Assembly: GCA_019119895.1 (NCBI GenBank)
Contig: DWWD01000030.1
Location: forward strand, 1 to 64,000
Length of the DNA stretch: 64,000 nt
Source: Candidatus Anaerostipes avistercoris
Lineage (GTDB): Bacteria > Bacillota > Clostridia > Lachnospirales > Lachnospiraceae
Reading direction: 5' to 3'
In this document: piece after piece, positions 18,220 to 27,599 of the stretch
Layout of the letters: each line of letters begins with the position of its first letter
Position numbering within the stretch: position 1 is the stretch's first letter
Position numbers and translations under genes: made by a program
The notes under the pieces: generated by a model
Seen by the model: the letters and a program-made list of their open reading frames with translations, nothing else
Told to the model about the DNA's origin: nothing
The model's database searches: none

Positions 18220-19164
18220 ATGGAGAATTTAATTTTCAGCCTGAATGCGACAGTTCCGATCTTTCTGATGATGATTCTGGGACTGCTGTTTAAAAAAATC
18301 GGATGGATCGATGACGATTTTGCGTCAAAAATGAATAAATTTGTATTTCTTGTGCCGCTGCCGGTCCTGGTATTTGAGGATCTGGCAACGGTTGATTTTT
18401 CTAAAGTGTGGGATTTCAGATTTGTCATTTTCTGTTTTGCCGTTACGTTCATCAGCATAGGAATTTCCGCGGCGGTTTCTTTCCTGTGGAAGGATAAGTC
18501 AATCCAGGGGGAATTTATACAGGCATCTTACCGGAGCAGCGCGGCGCTGCTTGGAATTGCTTTTATTCAGAATATATACGGTGATGCAGGCATGGCTCCG
18601 CTGATGATTATCGGGAGTGTGCCTCTTTATAACATTATGGCGGTTGTGGTATTGTCTTTTTTTCAGCCGCAGCCTCAGAAAATGACCAGGGAAGTATGGC
18701 TCAGAACATTAAAAGGAATCATTACGAATCCGATCATTATCGGGATTGCGGCGGGACTGATCTGGTCTGCGTTTCGGATTCCGATGCCGGAGATTATGGC
18801 GAAAACGGTTTCGAATATCGGTTCCTGCGCTACGCCGCTTGGACTTATGGCGATGGGCGCGACCTTTGAGATCCGCAAGGCGTCTAAGAAAGTAAAACCT
18901 GCGGCGGTGGCGGCTGTGATGAAACTTGTGGGATTTGCGGCGCTGTTCCTCCCGGCGGCAGTTACGCTTGGATTTCGAAGAGAACAGCTGGTGGCGATTT
19001 TAATTATGCTGGGATCAGCAACTACAGTCAGCTGTTATGTTATGGCAAAAAATATGGGACATGAGGGAACACTGACTTCCAGTACGGTCATGCTGACGAC
19101 GCTGTTCAGTGCATTTACTGTTACGGGCTGGCTCTATATTCTGAGAAGTTTGTCATTTATATAA
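18220..19164 (+). CDS. AEC-family (auxin efflux carrier-like) permease
   Basis: 314 residues with about ten hydrophobic helices and the AEC pattern: an N-terminal MMILGLLFKKIGWID, a mid-protein GSVPLYNIMAV, and a GSATTVSCYVMAKNMG helix near the end. Bacterial relatives export malate or other carboxylates. ATG 18220 has AAGGAGG 6 bases upstream; an in-frame extension to 18052 overlaps a terminator and is not used. Single gene. Confidence 0.87.
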   Translation: MENLIFSLNATVPIFLMMILGLLFKKIGWIDDDFASKMNKFVFLVPLPVLVFEDLATVDFSKVWDFRFVIFCFAVTFISIGISAAVSFLWKDKSIQGEFIQASYRSSAALLGIAFIQNIYGDAGMAPLMIIGSVPLYNIMAVVVLSFFQPQPQKMTREVWLRTLKGIITNPIIIGIAAGLIWSAFRIPMPEIMAKTVSNIGSCATPLGLMAMGATFEIRKASKKVKPAAVAAVMKLVGFAALFLPAAVTLGFRREQLVAILIMLGSATTVSCYVMAKNMGHEGTLTSSTVMLTTLFSAFTVTGWLYILRSLSFI

Positions 19165-19200
19165 CAAAGTATGCTGCCTATATAAAAAAGTATAAGGGAA

Positions 19201-19229
19201 TTGTATTGGATTCAATACATAAATATGAT
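19201..19229 (+). promoter_or_regulatory. promoter with dyad in its spacer, ahead of glgX
   Basis: TTGTAT (19201-19206), 17-base spacer, TATGAT (19224-19229). TGTATTG (19202-19208) and CAATACA (19213-19219) form an inverted repeat across the -35 and spacer, a likely repressor site. Confidence 0.5.
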
Positions 19230-19302
19230 AGAATGTGAGAATAAGATGACAATGTTTTGGAGAATGTCCATGACATTCTTGAAAAAAGGATGGATAAAAT
19301 TT

Positions 19303-21456
19303 ATGAAGCGATATTTTGATAATTATATGATAAAGCATCCGGTATCCGTTCAGCCGATGATGGAAATCGAAGGATTTCTTGTACGTCCGGGTATGTTTGA
19401 CCTGAATGGAGCGACTGAGCTGCCAATCGGAGTAAATTTTACGATTCATACCAGCGGCGGAACAGGATGTGAACTGCTGTTGTTTCATATAGGGGAAGAA
19501 GAACCTTACGCGGTCATTCCATTTCCGGAATCCTATAAGATCGGAGATGTCTATTCCATGATCGTGTTTGAATTAGATATCAATGAATTTGAGTATGCTT
19601 ACCGGATTGACGGGCCGTATGACCCGGAGAAGGGACTGCTGTTTGATAAGAAGAATATTCTGCTGGATCCTTATGCCCGGGCAGTTGCCGGAAGGCGGAC
19701 ATGGGGAAAGAAACGGCAGGCGCCATACCATGCCCGGGTGGTAAAGGATGTGTTTGACTGGGGAGACAGACCTCAGTCTGACCGGGAAATGAGCGATCTG
19801 ATCATATATGAGCTCCATGTGAGAGGATTTACAAAACATCCTTCATCCAATGTGAAGCATGGAGGAACTTTTGAGGGACTGAAGGAAAAAATTCCTTATC
19901 TGAAAGAGCTCGGCATCAACGCGGTGGAACTGATGCCGGTATTTGAATTTGACGAGACGATCAATGCCAGAGAAGTCGACGGGAACACGCTTCTGGAGTA
20001 CTGGGGGTATAATACTGTCAGTTACTTTTCGCCAAATAATAATTATGCGGCACTGGATGATTTTAAGAAAGAAGGATGGGAGCTGAAGGAACTGATCCGG
20101 GAGCTCCACGAAAATGGAATCGAGGTTATTCTGGATGTTGTATTCAATCATACGGCAGAAGGAAATGAAGATGGACCGAATTTCTGTTTCAAGGGACTTG
20201 ATAATAATATTTACTATATCCTTACGCCGGAGGGAAAATATTATAATTTCAGCGGATGCGGCAACACACTGAACTGCAATCATCCGATCGTACAGCAGAT
20301 GATTCTGGAATGTCTCAGATACTGGACCATTAACTACCGTGTGGACGGTTTCCGTTTTGATCTTGCCAGTATCCTTGGAAGAAATGAGGACGGCATGCCG
20401 ATGAACAATCCTCCGCTGCTTAAGAATCTGGCCTATGATCCGATTCTTAAGAATGTAAAACTGATTGCGGAGGCATGGGACGCGGACGGACTTTACCAGG
20501 TGGGAAGCTTCCCGGCCAACCGCCGCTGGGCAGAGTGGAACGGAAGATACCGGGATGCGGTCAGAGGCTTCCTGAAAGGAGATTTCTGGGAATCATGGAA
20601 CGCGGCGTGGAGTATTTCCGGATCCGGAGACCTTTACGGCGATTATTATACTGAATATAACGGACATTATGCAGGATATAATTCCAGCGTCAATTTCCTG
20701 ACCTGCCACGACGGATTTACGATGTATGACCTGTATTCTTATAATGAAAAGCACAATGAAGCCAATGGATGGAATAACACCGACGGATCCGACGACAACC
20801 GCAGCTGGAACTGCGGGGCGGAAGGAGAGACCGATGATCCGGAAGTCCTGAACCTGAGGTTCCGAATGATCCGAAATGCCTGCGCGGTGCTCATGTGCAG
20901 CAGGGGAACGCCGATGTTCCTGGCGGGCGATGAATTCGGCAATACCCAGTTTGGGAATAATAATGCTTACTGCCAGGACAATGAAATTTCCTGGCTGGAC
21001 TGGCGGCTGCTGGATAAAAACAGGAATCTGTTTGAATTCTTTAAGTTTATGATCGCTTATCGAAAGAAACATCCGTCAATCCGCAGGAAACTGCCGGATG
21101 CGGTCTGCGGGATCGAGGGACTTTCCACTTATAATATCCATGCAGAGAAGATGACAGTTTCCAGAGATGACAGGATTTTCTCTAATGTCTTTGCGGGATA
21201 CGATGAAGAACAGGAGCAGGATGATCTTGTCTATATTACCATCAACGCTTATTGGGATAATATTTCCATTCAGCTGCCGGATATCGGAGAGAACATGTCA
21301 TGGCATTTAAGCGTGGATACCTTCGGAGACGAGGAAGGAAATTACTGCTTTCCGGAAGGAGAAGAAAAAAGAATCGACGGCGATTATGTTATGAGACCAA
21401 GAACCGTTGCGGTATTTACCGGACGGCGCAGTCAGAACACGGCAAATGAGGGATAG
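19303..21456 (+). CDS. glgX: glycogen debranching enzyme, isoamylase type (GH13)
   Basis: 717 residues. An N-terminal CBM48-like module (about 20-130) includes EFEYAYRIDGPYDP and KNILLDPYARAV. The GH13 barrel has YELHVRGFT, EVILDVVFNHTAEGN, the nucleophile in VDGFRFDLAS, the acid in LIAEAWDADG and FLTCHDGFT. GlgX-type enzymes cleave alpha-1,6 branches of limit glycogen to feed phosphorylase. I placed the start at ATG 19303 (MKRYFDNYM) behind AAAGGA; upstream in-frame ATGs lie in a small hairpin and have no site. Other glycogen genes are not adjacent. Confidence 0.9.
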   Translation: MKRYFDNYMIKHPVSVQPMMEIEGFLVRPGMFDLNGATELPIGVNFTIHTSGGTGCELLLFHIGEEEPYAVIPFPESYKIGDVYSMIVFELDINEFEYAYRIDGPYDPEKGLLFDKKNILLDPYARAVAGRRTWGKKRQAPYHARVVKDVFDWGDRPQSDREMSDLIIYELHVRGFTKHPSSNVKHGGTFEGLKEKIPYLKELGINAVELMPVFEFDETINAREVDGNTLLEYWGYNTVSYFSPNNNYAALDDFKKEGWELKELIRELHENGIEVILDVVFNHTAEGNEDGPNFCFKGLDNNIYYILTPEGKYYNFSGCGNTLNCNHPIVQQMILECLRYWTINYRVDGFRFDLASILGRNEDGMPMNNPPLLKNLAYDPILKNVKLIAEAWDADGLYQVGSFPANRRWAEWNGRYRDAVRGFLKGDFWESWNAAWSISGSGDLYGDYYTEYNGHYAGYNSSVNFLTCHDGFTMYDLYSYNEKHNEANGWNNTDGSDDNRSWNCGAEGETDDPEVLNLRFRMIRNACAVLMCSRGTPMFLAGDEFGNTQFGNNNAYCQDNEISWLDWRLLDKNRNLFEFFKFMIAYRKKHPSIRRKLPDAVCGIEGLSTYNIHAEKMTVSRDDRIFSNVFAGYDEEQEQDDLVYITINAYWDNISIQLPDIGENMSWHLSVDTFGDEEGNYCFPEGEEKRIDGDYVMRPRTVAVFTGRRSQNTANEG

Positions 21457-21539
21457 CTTCTGCCGTCTCAGGCGGAAGCTCCAGATAGAAAATGAACACA
21501 CCCATTGGTACAGGATAAGTACCAGGAAAGGAGATGCCT

Positions 21540-21806
21540 ATGAAGTGCCCAGTATGTAAAAATGTTACTCTGCTCATGTCGGAGAAACACGGTGTAGAAA
21601 TTGATTATTGTCCGGAATGCCGGGGAATCTGGCTGGACCGGGGAGAGCTGGATAAGATCATCGAGAGAGCTTCTGAATATGAGGAAGCCTATGACTATGA
21701 TGAGAAGCCAAAGGAGAAATCCAAAGGTAAAACCAAATATAATCAAAAGCCAAAAAAGAAAAGCGCATTTTTGGGAGATATCCTGGAAATCTTTGGAGGC
21801 GATTGA
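21540..21806 (+). CDS. TFIIB-type zinc-ribbon protein
   Basis: 88 residues. The first 40 form a zf-TFIIB ribbon, CPVC ... CPECRGIWLDRGEL, with four cysteines for one zinc. A Lys/Glu-rich low-complexity linker follows, then a hydrophobic tail (FLGDILEIFGGD). The family is widespread and its role is unknown. AAAGGAG at 21527-21533 places the start at ATG 21540, not the ATG at 21534 that overlaps it. It lies 83 bases after glgX. Confidence 0.85.
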   Translation: MKCPVCKNVTLLMSEKHGVEIDYCPECRGIWLDRGELDKIIERASEYEEAYDYDEKPKEKSKGKTKYNQKPKKKSAFLGDILEIFGGD

Positions 21807-21825
21807 CGTATCAGAAAAGAACACG

Positions 21826-21860
21826 CAGGGCAGCCGCTGTGAATGCAGCAGGCTGCCCTG
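21826..21860 (+). terminator. hairpin, probable weak terminator
   Basis: CAGGGCAGCC pairs with GGCTGCCCTG with an inner GCTG/GCAGC stem; only a short T-rich tail follows. Confidence 0.5.
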
Positions 21861-21935
21861 TGTTATTTCCGGTTGGAAAAAAGAATCGGAACGTTTATAA
21901 TAATGGCGTAAAAGAATAGAACGAGGAGAGAACAT

Positions 21936-22883
21936 ATGAAATTTTATCTTGCGCCTATGGAAGGCATTACCAATTATATTTACCGGAACGCCTATGCCCG
22001 GTTTTTTGGAGAGATGGATAAATATTTTACCCCGTTTATCATGCCTGGTCAAAAGAGAATTTTCAGGACGAGAGAACTTCAGGATGTGCTGCCGGAACAT
22101 AATGAAGGAATAAATATTGTTCCGCAGATTTTAACGAAGAAACCGGAAGAATTTATAAAGACAGCCCGGGAACTTCAGAAGATGGGATATGAAGAGGTGA
22201 ATCTGAACGCCGGATGCCCTTCCAAAACTGTTGTTTCCAAAGGAAAAGGATCCGGGGTTCTGCGGGATCCGGATGAACTGGATCATTTTCTGGAGGAGAT
22301 TTTCACATCGCTTGACATGAAGATTTCTGTTAAGACCAGGATAGGATTGTATGATCCGGAGGAGTTTGAGGAAATCATGGAAGTTTATAACCGATACCCT
22401 CTTTATGAACTGATCATACACCCGAGGGTGCAGCAGGAGTTTTATAACGGTTCCGTTCATATGGATTCTTTCCGTATGGGATTTGAGCGGAGCAGAAATC
22501 CGGTCTGCTACAATGGCGATATCGTCCGGCAGGAAGACTTTAGAAAGCTGACGGAACAATTTCCGGGGCTGGACGCGGTGATGATCGGAAGAGGGGTTTT
22601 GAGAAATCCGGCGCTGGTGCCGATGATCCGCTGCGGGGAAGCATTGGATAAGAGGAGATTCCGGGCCATGCATGACCAGATTTATGAAGCGTATAAGGAA
22701 TATTTATCCGGAGAGAAGAATATTTTATTTAAAATGAAAGATTTCTGGACAAATCCGGTACAGCTGTTTACAGATTATGAAAAATATGCCAAAAAGATAC
22801 GAAAAGTCCAGCGGCTGAGGGATTATAATAAAATCATAGATTCCATGTTTGCGGAGCAGGACATTCGACATGAATTGTGTTAA
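21936..22883 (+). CDS. tRNA-dihydrouridine synthase
   Basis: 315 residues, FMN TIM-barrel of the Dus family: LAPMEGITNYIYR at the N terminus, PQILTKKPEEF, the signature VNLNAGCPSKTVVSKGKGSG with its catalytic Cys at about residue 94, VKTRIG, and MIGRGVLRNP. It reduces specific uridines in tRNA D-loops using NADPH. GAGGAGAG precedes the ATG. The DegV gene follows by 40 bases. Confidence 0.92.
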   Translation: MKFYLAPMEGITNYIYRNAYARFFGEMDKYFTPFIMPGQKRIFRTRELQDVLPEHNEGINIVPQILTKKPEEFIKTARELQKMGYEEVNLNAGCPSKTVVSKGKGSGVLRDPDELDHFLEEIFTSLDMKISVKTRIGLYDPEEFEEIMEVYNRYPLYELIIHPRVQQEFYNGSVHMDSFRMGFERSRNPVCYNGDIVRQEDFRKLTEQFPGLDAVMIGRGVLRNPALVPMIRCGEALDKRRFRAMHDQIYEAYKEYLSGEKNILFKMKDFWTNPVQLFTDYEKYAKKIRKVQRLRDYNKIIDSMFAEQDIRHELC

Positions 22884-22922
22884 CATATTAGATGTAGGAA
22901 AGACAGAAAAGAGGTTGAGCTT

Positions 22923-23813
22923 ATGAGTCAATATGTGATCAGCTGCTGTTCTACAGCAGATCTTACCAAAGAACATTTTGAAAAGAGAGATATTTCTTAT
23001 ATTTGTTTTCATTTTGAGCTGGATGGGACCCAGTATCAGGATGATCTGGGCGAATCCATTCCGTTTGATGAGTTTTATCAGAAAATGACTGATGGGGCGG
23101 AAACCAGGACGTCGCAGGTCAATGCGGAAGAATTTAAGGAGTATTTTGAAAAATTCCTGAAAGAGGGAAAAGACATCCTGCATGTATGCCTGTCTTCCGG
23201 AATTTCCGGCGTTATGAATTCAGCGGTGATCGCCAAAGAAGAGCTGGAAGAAAAATATCCGGACCGGAAGATTTATATTGTGGATTCCCTGGGAGCGTCA
23301 TCCGGATACGGGCTTTTGATGGATCAGCTCGCGGATCTGAGGGATCAGGGCAAAAATATTGAGGAAGTATACCGGTGGGCGGAAGAGCACAGGCTGGAGC
23401 TGCACCACTGGTTTTTTTCCACGGATCTGACTTTCTTTATCAAAGGAGGGAGAATTTCCAAAACGGCAGGTTTTGTAGGAGGCGTTCTGGGAATCTGTCC
23501 TCTGCTGAATATGGGGGAAGACGGAACCTTGGTTCCGCGGCAGAATATCCGGACCAAGAGGAAAGTTATACGGGCGATCGTGGACAAAATGGAAGAAAAT
23601 GCCCGCGGTGGACTGGATTATTCTGGAAAATGCTATATTTCCCAGTCCGCCTGTGAAGAAGATGCAAAAGCGGTAGCCGCTCTGGTGGAAAAACGGTTCC
23701 CGAAATTAAACGGCAGAGTAGAAATCAATCATATCGGAACGACCATCGGAAGCCATACAGGGCCGGGAACGGTGGCCCTGTTTTTCTGGGGAAAAAGCCG
23801 GAAGGGATCCTGA
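22923..23813 (+). CDS. DegV-family fatty-acid-binding protein
   Basis: 296 residues with the two-lobed DegV fold: SCCSTADLTKEHF at the start, TSQVNAEEFKEYFEKFL, CLSSGISGVMNSA, and FIKGGRISKTAGFVGGVLGI in the second lobe. Known family members (FakB-like) bind a fatty acid for phosphorylation by FakA or act in unknown lipid roles. It is convergent with the oxidoreductase gene, with one base between the stops. Confidence 0.9.
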   Translation: MSQYVISCCSTADLTKEHFEKRDISYICFHFELDGTQYQDDLGESIPFDEFYQKMTDGAETRTSQVNAEEFKEYFEKFLKEGKDILHVCLSSGISGVMNSAVIAKEELEEKYPDRKIYIVDSLGASSGYGLLMDQLADLRDQGKNIEEVYRWAEEHRLELHHWFFSTDLTFFIKGGRISKTAGFVGGVLGICPLLNMGEDGTLVPRQNIRTKRKVIRAIVDKMEENARGGLDYSGKCYISQSACEEDAKAVAALVEKRFPKLNGRVEINHIGTTIGSHTGPGTVALFFWGKSRKGS

Positions 23814-23814
23814 T

Positions 23815-25152
23815 TTATTCTGCCCGGAAAGCAGCCATGGTGATATAGTTGTACGGCTGATTAAAGTGAGGCAGGAAAAACAGATCAAGAAGTTTCAGGG
23901 TATCGATGGATACCTGTTCCTGGATGGCCAGGGAAAACATGTGGACAGCCATGGAAATATCATATTCTGAGCACAGCTGGGCCCCGAGAACCCGGCGGCT
24001 GGATTTGTCATATACGATATGGATCAGGACTTTGCTGTTGTCTGTTTCCAGGAATCCGGCTTTCTGATAATCTTCATAATCCACGGAAGCAGCCTCATAT
24101 CCCAGACGGATTGCTTTTTTCAGAGACAGGCCGGTACTGACCATTTTCAAGTTCCAGATGCTGATGCCGTTGGAACCCTGAACGCCCGGGGAGGAAATAT
24201 CGCGGCCGAGAGCATTTTGTGCCGCAATCATGCCGGAGCGGACGGCATTGGAAGCAAGAGCGATATAATCGGTTCTCTGGGATGCATTGTTGTAGACAGC
24301 GGCGCAGTCGCCTGCGGCGTAGACATCGGGAATGCTGGTTTCCTGCCGCCGGCTGACCAGATAGGCGCCGTTTTCGAATGTTTCCAGGATACCGTTTCCA
24401 AGTCTGGTATTTGGGCGGAAGCCGGCACAGAAAATAACCATATCCGTGTCATAGGAACCTTTGTCTGTGACGACTTTCTGCACAGTTTCCTGCCCTTCCA
24501 GTTCTTGTACTGTTTCACGGAACACAAGCCGGATGCCGTGATGTTCCAGATTTTCTTCCATCCGGCGGGAAAAAGGTTCATCATAATAGGAAGAAAGACA
24601 GGTGGAAGCGCTGTCGATCAGAGTAACTTCCCTGCCGCACCGGCAGAAAGCCTCCGCCAGTTCCACGCCGATGTACCCGGCGCCCACGATGGTGACCTTT
24701 TTCAGATGCTGATTCTTTAATTTTTTTATGACATCTTCCGCATTCTGATACAATTTGACATACTGGACATTATGGAGATCCATTCCCCGGACGGGAAGAG
24801 ATACAGGAAGAGATCCGGTGGCCAGGATTAATTTGTCATAGGATTGTTCATAATAATCTCCGGAAACGCACTTTGCCTGCACCGTTTTTCGCTCAAAATC
24901 AATAGAAGATACTTTGGTGTCCATATGAACGCGGGCGCCTTTTTTTTCGAGAATTTCCCGGCTGGAGTAGAAGAGTCCCTCCGGACCGGAAATCTGTCCG
25001 CCGATCCATAACGCTGTGCCGCAGCCGAGAAAGCTGATATTGGAATTGGCGTCGAAGGCAGTGACCTCCACATCTTTTCCGGAATCGAGAATTGTATTTA
25101 ATGCCGCGGTGCCTGCGTGATTGGCGCCGACGACGATAATTTTTTGTGACAT
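23815..25152 (-). CDS. FAD-dependent pyridine nucleotide-disulfide oxidoreductase, NADH oxidase (Nox)-like
   Basis: 445 residues: FAD motif [13 protein letters not shown], redox cysteine in [15 protein letters not shown] (about residue 44), second Rossmann motif [17 protein letters not shown]-binding VYAAGDCAA, and a C-terminal dimerisation domain. The single-cysteine pattern is that of water-forming NADH oxidases and CoA-disulfide reductases, pointing to oxygen defence in an anaerobe. Transcribed leftward with GGAGGG just before the ATG. Confidence 0.88.
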   Translation of the reverse strand: MSQKIIVVGANHAGTAALNTILDSGKDVEVTAFDANSNISFLGCGTALWIGGQISGPEGLFYSSREILEKKGARVHMDTKVSSIDFERKTVQAKCVSGDYYEQSYDKLILATGSLPVSLPVRGMDLHNVQYVKLYQNAEDVIKKLKNQHLKKVTIVGAGYIGVELAEAFCRCGREVTLIDSASTCLSSYYDEPFSRRMEENLEHHGIRLVFRETVQELEGQETVQKVVTDKGSYDTDMVIFCAGFRPNTRLGNGILETFENGAYLVSRRQETSIPDVYAAGDCAAVYNNASQRTDYIALASNAVRSGMIAAQNALGRDISSPGVQGSNGISIWNLKMVSTGLSLKKAIRLGYEAASVDYEDYQKAGFLETDNSKVLIHIVYDKSSRRVLGAQLCSEYDISMAVHMFSLAIQEQVSIDTLKLLDLFFLPHFNQPYNYITMAAFRAE

Positions 25153-25249
25153 AAGAAAACCCTCCTTTAAAATATGATTAGAGTATTGCCGGAAAGAGGG
25201 AAAATATACCAGGAGAAGAGAGGAAAGACGGAAATATCAAGAAAATGAA

Positions 25250-25279
25250 TTGACAAATGTTCCCGCCCTCGCTTATAAT
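25250..25279 (+). promoter_or_regulatory. consensus sigma-A promoter of the aspS T-box transcript
   Basis: TTGACA (25250-25255), 18-base spacer, TATAAT (25274-25279). The transcript should start near 25286. Confidence 0.8.
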
Positions 25280-25285
25280 AACTCA

Positions 25286-25550
25286 ATAGGCGATGAAGGA
25301 GAAAAGTAACATGGATTATCGTTTCCAGTGAGCAGGGGATAGTGAGAACCCGCAAAGTGAATTCATGCGAAGAACACTCTGGAGCATCAATCTGAACACC
25401 GGCGGGACCGCCGGACAAGTAGGTGCGACGTAGGTCTGGCGTTAACAGACAGGCAAGAGAGACTGTATCAGCAGTAAATCAGGTGGTACCGCGGACTGGA
25501 TCATACAAGTTCGTCCTGAAAGACAATTTCAGGACGGGCTTTTTTTATTT
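25286..25550 (+). ncRNA. T-box riboswitch leader of aspS, with overlapping GAA/AAC specifier
   Basis: The T-box sequence AGGTGGTACCGCG is at 25481-25493. The terminator is GTCCTGAAA (25513-25521) with TTTCAGGAC (25527-25535) and a T-run. Stem I can be traced base by base: GATG (25292-25295) with CATC (25385-25388); AAGG/GGAG internal loop; AGA (25300-25302) with TCT (25378-25380); specifier loop with AGTA (25305-25308) facing CGAAGAACAC (25368-25377); then CATGGATT (25310-25317) with AATTCATG (25360-25367). The loop carries GAAC at 25372-25375, that is GAA and AAC one base apart, and no GAC. Dual Asn/Glu sensing T-boxes of this form are known upstream of nondiscriminating aspartyl-tRNA synthetase operons in clostridia. 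Confidence 0.9.
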
Positions 25551-25617
25551 TATAAGAAATGTCCGCCTGAAGAAGATTGGATATCAGATAGATAAAAGAG
25601 AGAAAAGGAGTATTGAG

Positions 25618-27363
25618 ATGTCAGATTTATATCGTTCCAGAACCATGGATCAGATTTCAGAAGCCGATATCGGAAAAGAATTAAAAATTGCCGGATGGGT
25701 TGAAAACATCCGTGACCACGGCGGCGTGTCATTTATCGATTTGAGAGATATGTACGGCGTGATGCAGGTGGTATTAAGAGATACAAGCCTGCTGAATCAT
25801 GTAAGAAAAGAAGAATGTCTGTCAATCGAAGGTGTTGTCCAGCACAGAGACGAGGAAACATACAATCCGAAAATCCTGACAGGAACCATTGAGCTGGAAG
25901 CCCACAAGATTGATATTTTAGGAAAAGTGTACAGAGATCTTCCGTTTGAGATTGCGACTTCAAAAGAAATCAGGGAAGATGTCCGTCTGAAATACCGTTA
26001 TCTGGATATGAGAAACCGCAAGGTGAAAGATAATATCCTCTTCCGTTCCAAAGTGACACGTTTCTTAAGAGACAAGATGGAAGAACTGGGATTTATCGAT
26101 ATTCAGACCCCGATCCTCTGCGCATCTTCTCCGGAAGGCGCAAGAGATTATGTGGTTCCGTCCAGAAAATACAAAGGAAAGTTTTACGCGCTTCCGCAGG
26201 CGCCGCAGCAGTACAAACAGCTTCTGATGGTGTCCGGAATCGATAAGTATTACCAGATCGCGCCATGTTTCCGTGATGAGGATGCCCGCGCGGACCGCTC
26301 TCCGGGAGAATTCTATCAGCTGGATTTCGAGATGGCGTTTGCCACACAGGAAGACGTTTTCAAAGTAGGTGAGGAAGTCCTCACAGCGGCCTTTAAGGAA
26401 TTTGCTCCGGAAGGTTCTGTGGTAACAGAGGCTCCGTACCCGGTTTACAGCTACAAAGAGGCGATGCTCCAGTTCGGAACCGATAAGCCGGACCTGAGAA
26501 ATCCTCTGCGTATCGTAGATGTAACAGAATTTTTCCAGAGATGTACATTTAAGCCGTTCCACGGACAGACCGTGCGCGCGATCAATGTACATGCCAAATT
26601 GTCCAAGGGACAGCATGAAAAACTGCTGAAATTCGCCCAGTCCATTGGAATGGGAGGTCTTGGATATTTGGAAGTAAAAGAAGAAATGAAGTATAAAGGA
26701 CCGATTGATAAGTTTATCCCGGATGACATGAAGATGGAACTGGCGGAACTGGCAGGATTAGCTGTGGGAGATACTATTTTCTTCATTGCGGCTCCGGAAA
26801 AAGCGGCAAATCTCTTTGCAGGGCAGATTCGCGATGAACTGGCACAGAGACTGGATCTTCTGGAAAAGAACGCATTCCGTTTCTGCTATATTAATGATTT
26901 CCCAATGTATGAAATTGACGAGGAGACAGGAAAACTTGGATTTACCCACAACCCATTCTCCATGCCGCAGGGCGGTCTGGAGGCGTTAAATGAGAAAGAT
27001 CCGCTGGATATTCTTGCTTATCAGTATGATATCGTCTGCAACGGAGTGGAATTATCTTCCGGCGCAGTCAGAAACCACGATATGGAAATCATGGAAAAAG
27101 CATTTGAAATTGCCGGATATGATAAAGAAGTGCTGAAAGAAAAATTCGGAGCTCTTTACAATGCATTCCAGTTTGGAGCGCCGCCTCATGCGGGAATGGC
27201 ACCAGGTCTGGATCGTATGATCATGCTGCTTCGCGGAGAAGAAAACATCAGAGAGGTCATTGCATTCCCGATGAACGGAAATGCACAGGATCTTATGTGC
27301 GGAGCGCCGGGTGAGATTACAGAACAGCAGCTTCGTGAAGTGCATATTAAAGTCAGAGACTAA
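25618..27363 (+). CDS. aspS: aspartyl-tRNA synthetase, bacterial type, probably nondiscriminating
   Basis: 581 residues. N-terminal OB anticodon domain (1-105; IAGWVENIRDHGGVSFID), class II core with motif 2 FRDEDARADR, the bacterial GAD insertion (about 290-410) and motif 3 GMAPGLDRMIMLL. It charges tRNA-Asp and possibly tRNA-Asn. The RDHGG loop has His where the discriminating E. coli enzyme has Leu; from memory, His there is found in enzymes that also accept tRNA-Asn. The leader senses Asn/Glu rather than Asp codons, in agreement. ATG 25618 lies behind AAAAGGAG; an in-frame extension to 25423 runs through the T-box and is not coding. Confidence 0.95.
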   Translation: MSDLYRSRTMDQISEADIGKELKIAGWVENIRDHGGVSFIDLRDMYGVMQVVLRDTSLLNHVRKEECLSIEGVVQHRDEETYNPKILTGTIELEAHKIDILGKVYRDLPFEIATSKEIREDVRLKYRYLDMRNRKVKDNILFRSKVTRFLRDKMEELGFIDIQTPILCASSPEGARDYVVPSRKYKGKFYALPQAPQQYKQLLMVSGIDKYYQIAPCFRDEDARADRSPGEFYQLDFEMAFATQEDVFKVGEEVLTAAFKEFAPEGSVVTEAPYPVYSYKEAMLQFGTDKPDLRNPLRIVDVTEFFQRCTFKPFHGQTVRAINVHAKLSKGQHEKLLKFAQSIGMGGLGYLEVKEEMKYKGPIDKFIPDDMKMELAELAGLAVGDTIFFIAAPEKAANLFAGQIRDELAQRLDLLEKNAFRFCYINDFPMYEIDEETGKLGFTHNPFSMPQGGLEALNEKDPLDILAYQYDIVCNGVELSSGAVRNHDMEIMEKAFEIAGYDKEVLKEKFGALYNAFQFGAPPHAGMAPGLDRMIMLLRGEENIREVIAFPMNGNAQDLMCGAPGEITEQQLREVHIKVRD

Positions 27364-27386
27364 AAAAACATTGATCAGACAGATAA

Positions 27387-27425
27387 AGAAAGCAGGTACC
27401 CGCGGGAATCTGCTTCTTTTTCTTT
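27387..27425 (+). terminator. aspS terminator
   Basis: AAGCAG (27390-27395) pairs with CTGCTT (27410-27415) around an inner CCCGCGGG stem, followed by a T-rich tract. Confidence 0.7.
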
Positions 27426-27599
27426 TGACAGCAGCATATGATCCTCAGGCAGTCTGCCTGAAAAATCCACAGAATATATTTTGTTTCCTTATCAAAACAT
27501 GTTAAGATAAGAAGTGAGAAGAAATATGATTTGAATATAAGGCCCTCCGCCGGGAAAACGGCGGTATCACAGGACCCGAAGAGGAAGGAGCTGTATGTT

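Noticed and set aside
21468-22100. 210-residue minus-strand open frame
   Set aside because: Antisense to the zinc-ribbon and Dus genes; Phe/Ser/Leu-rich shadow composition.
24019-24720. 233-residue plus-strand open frame
   Set aside because: Antisense shadow of the NADH oxidase-like gene, without start signals.
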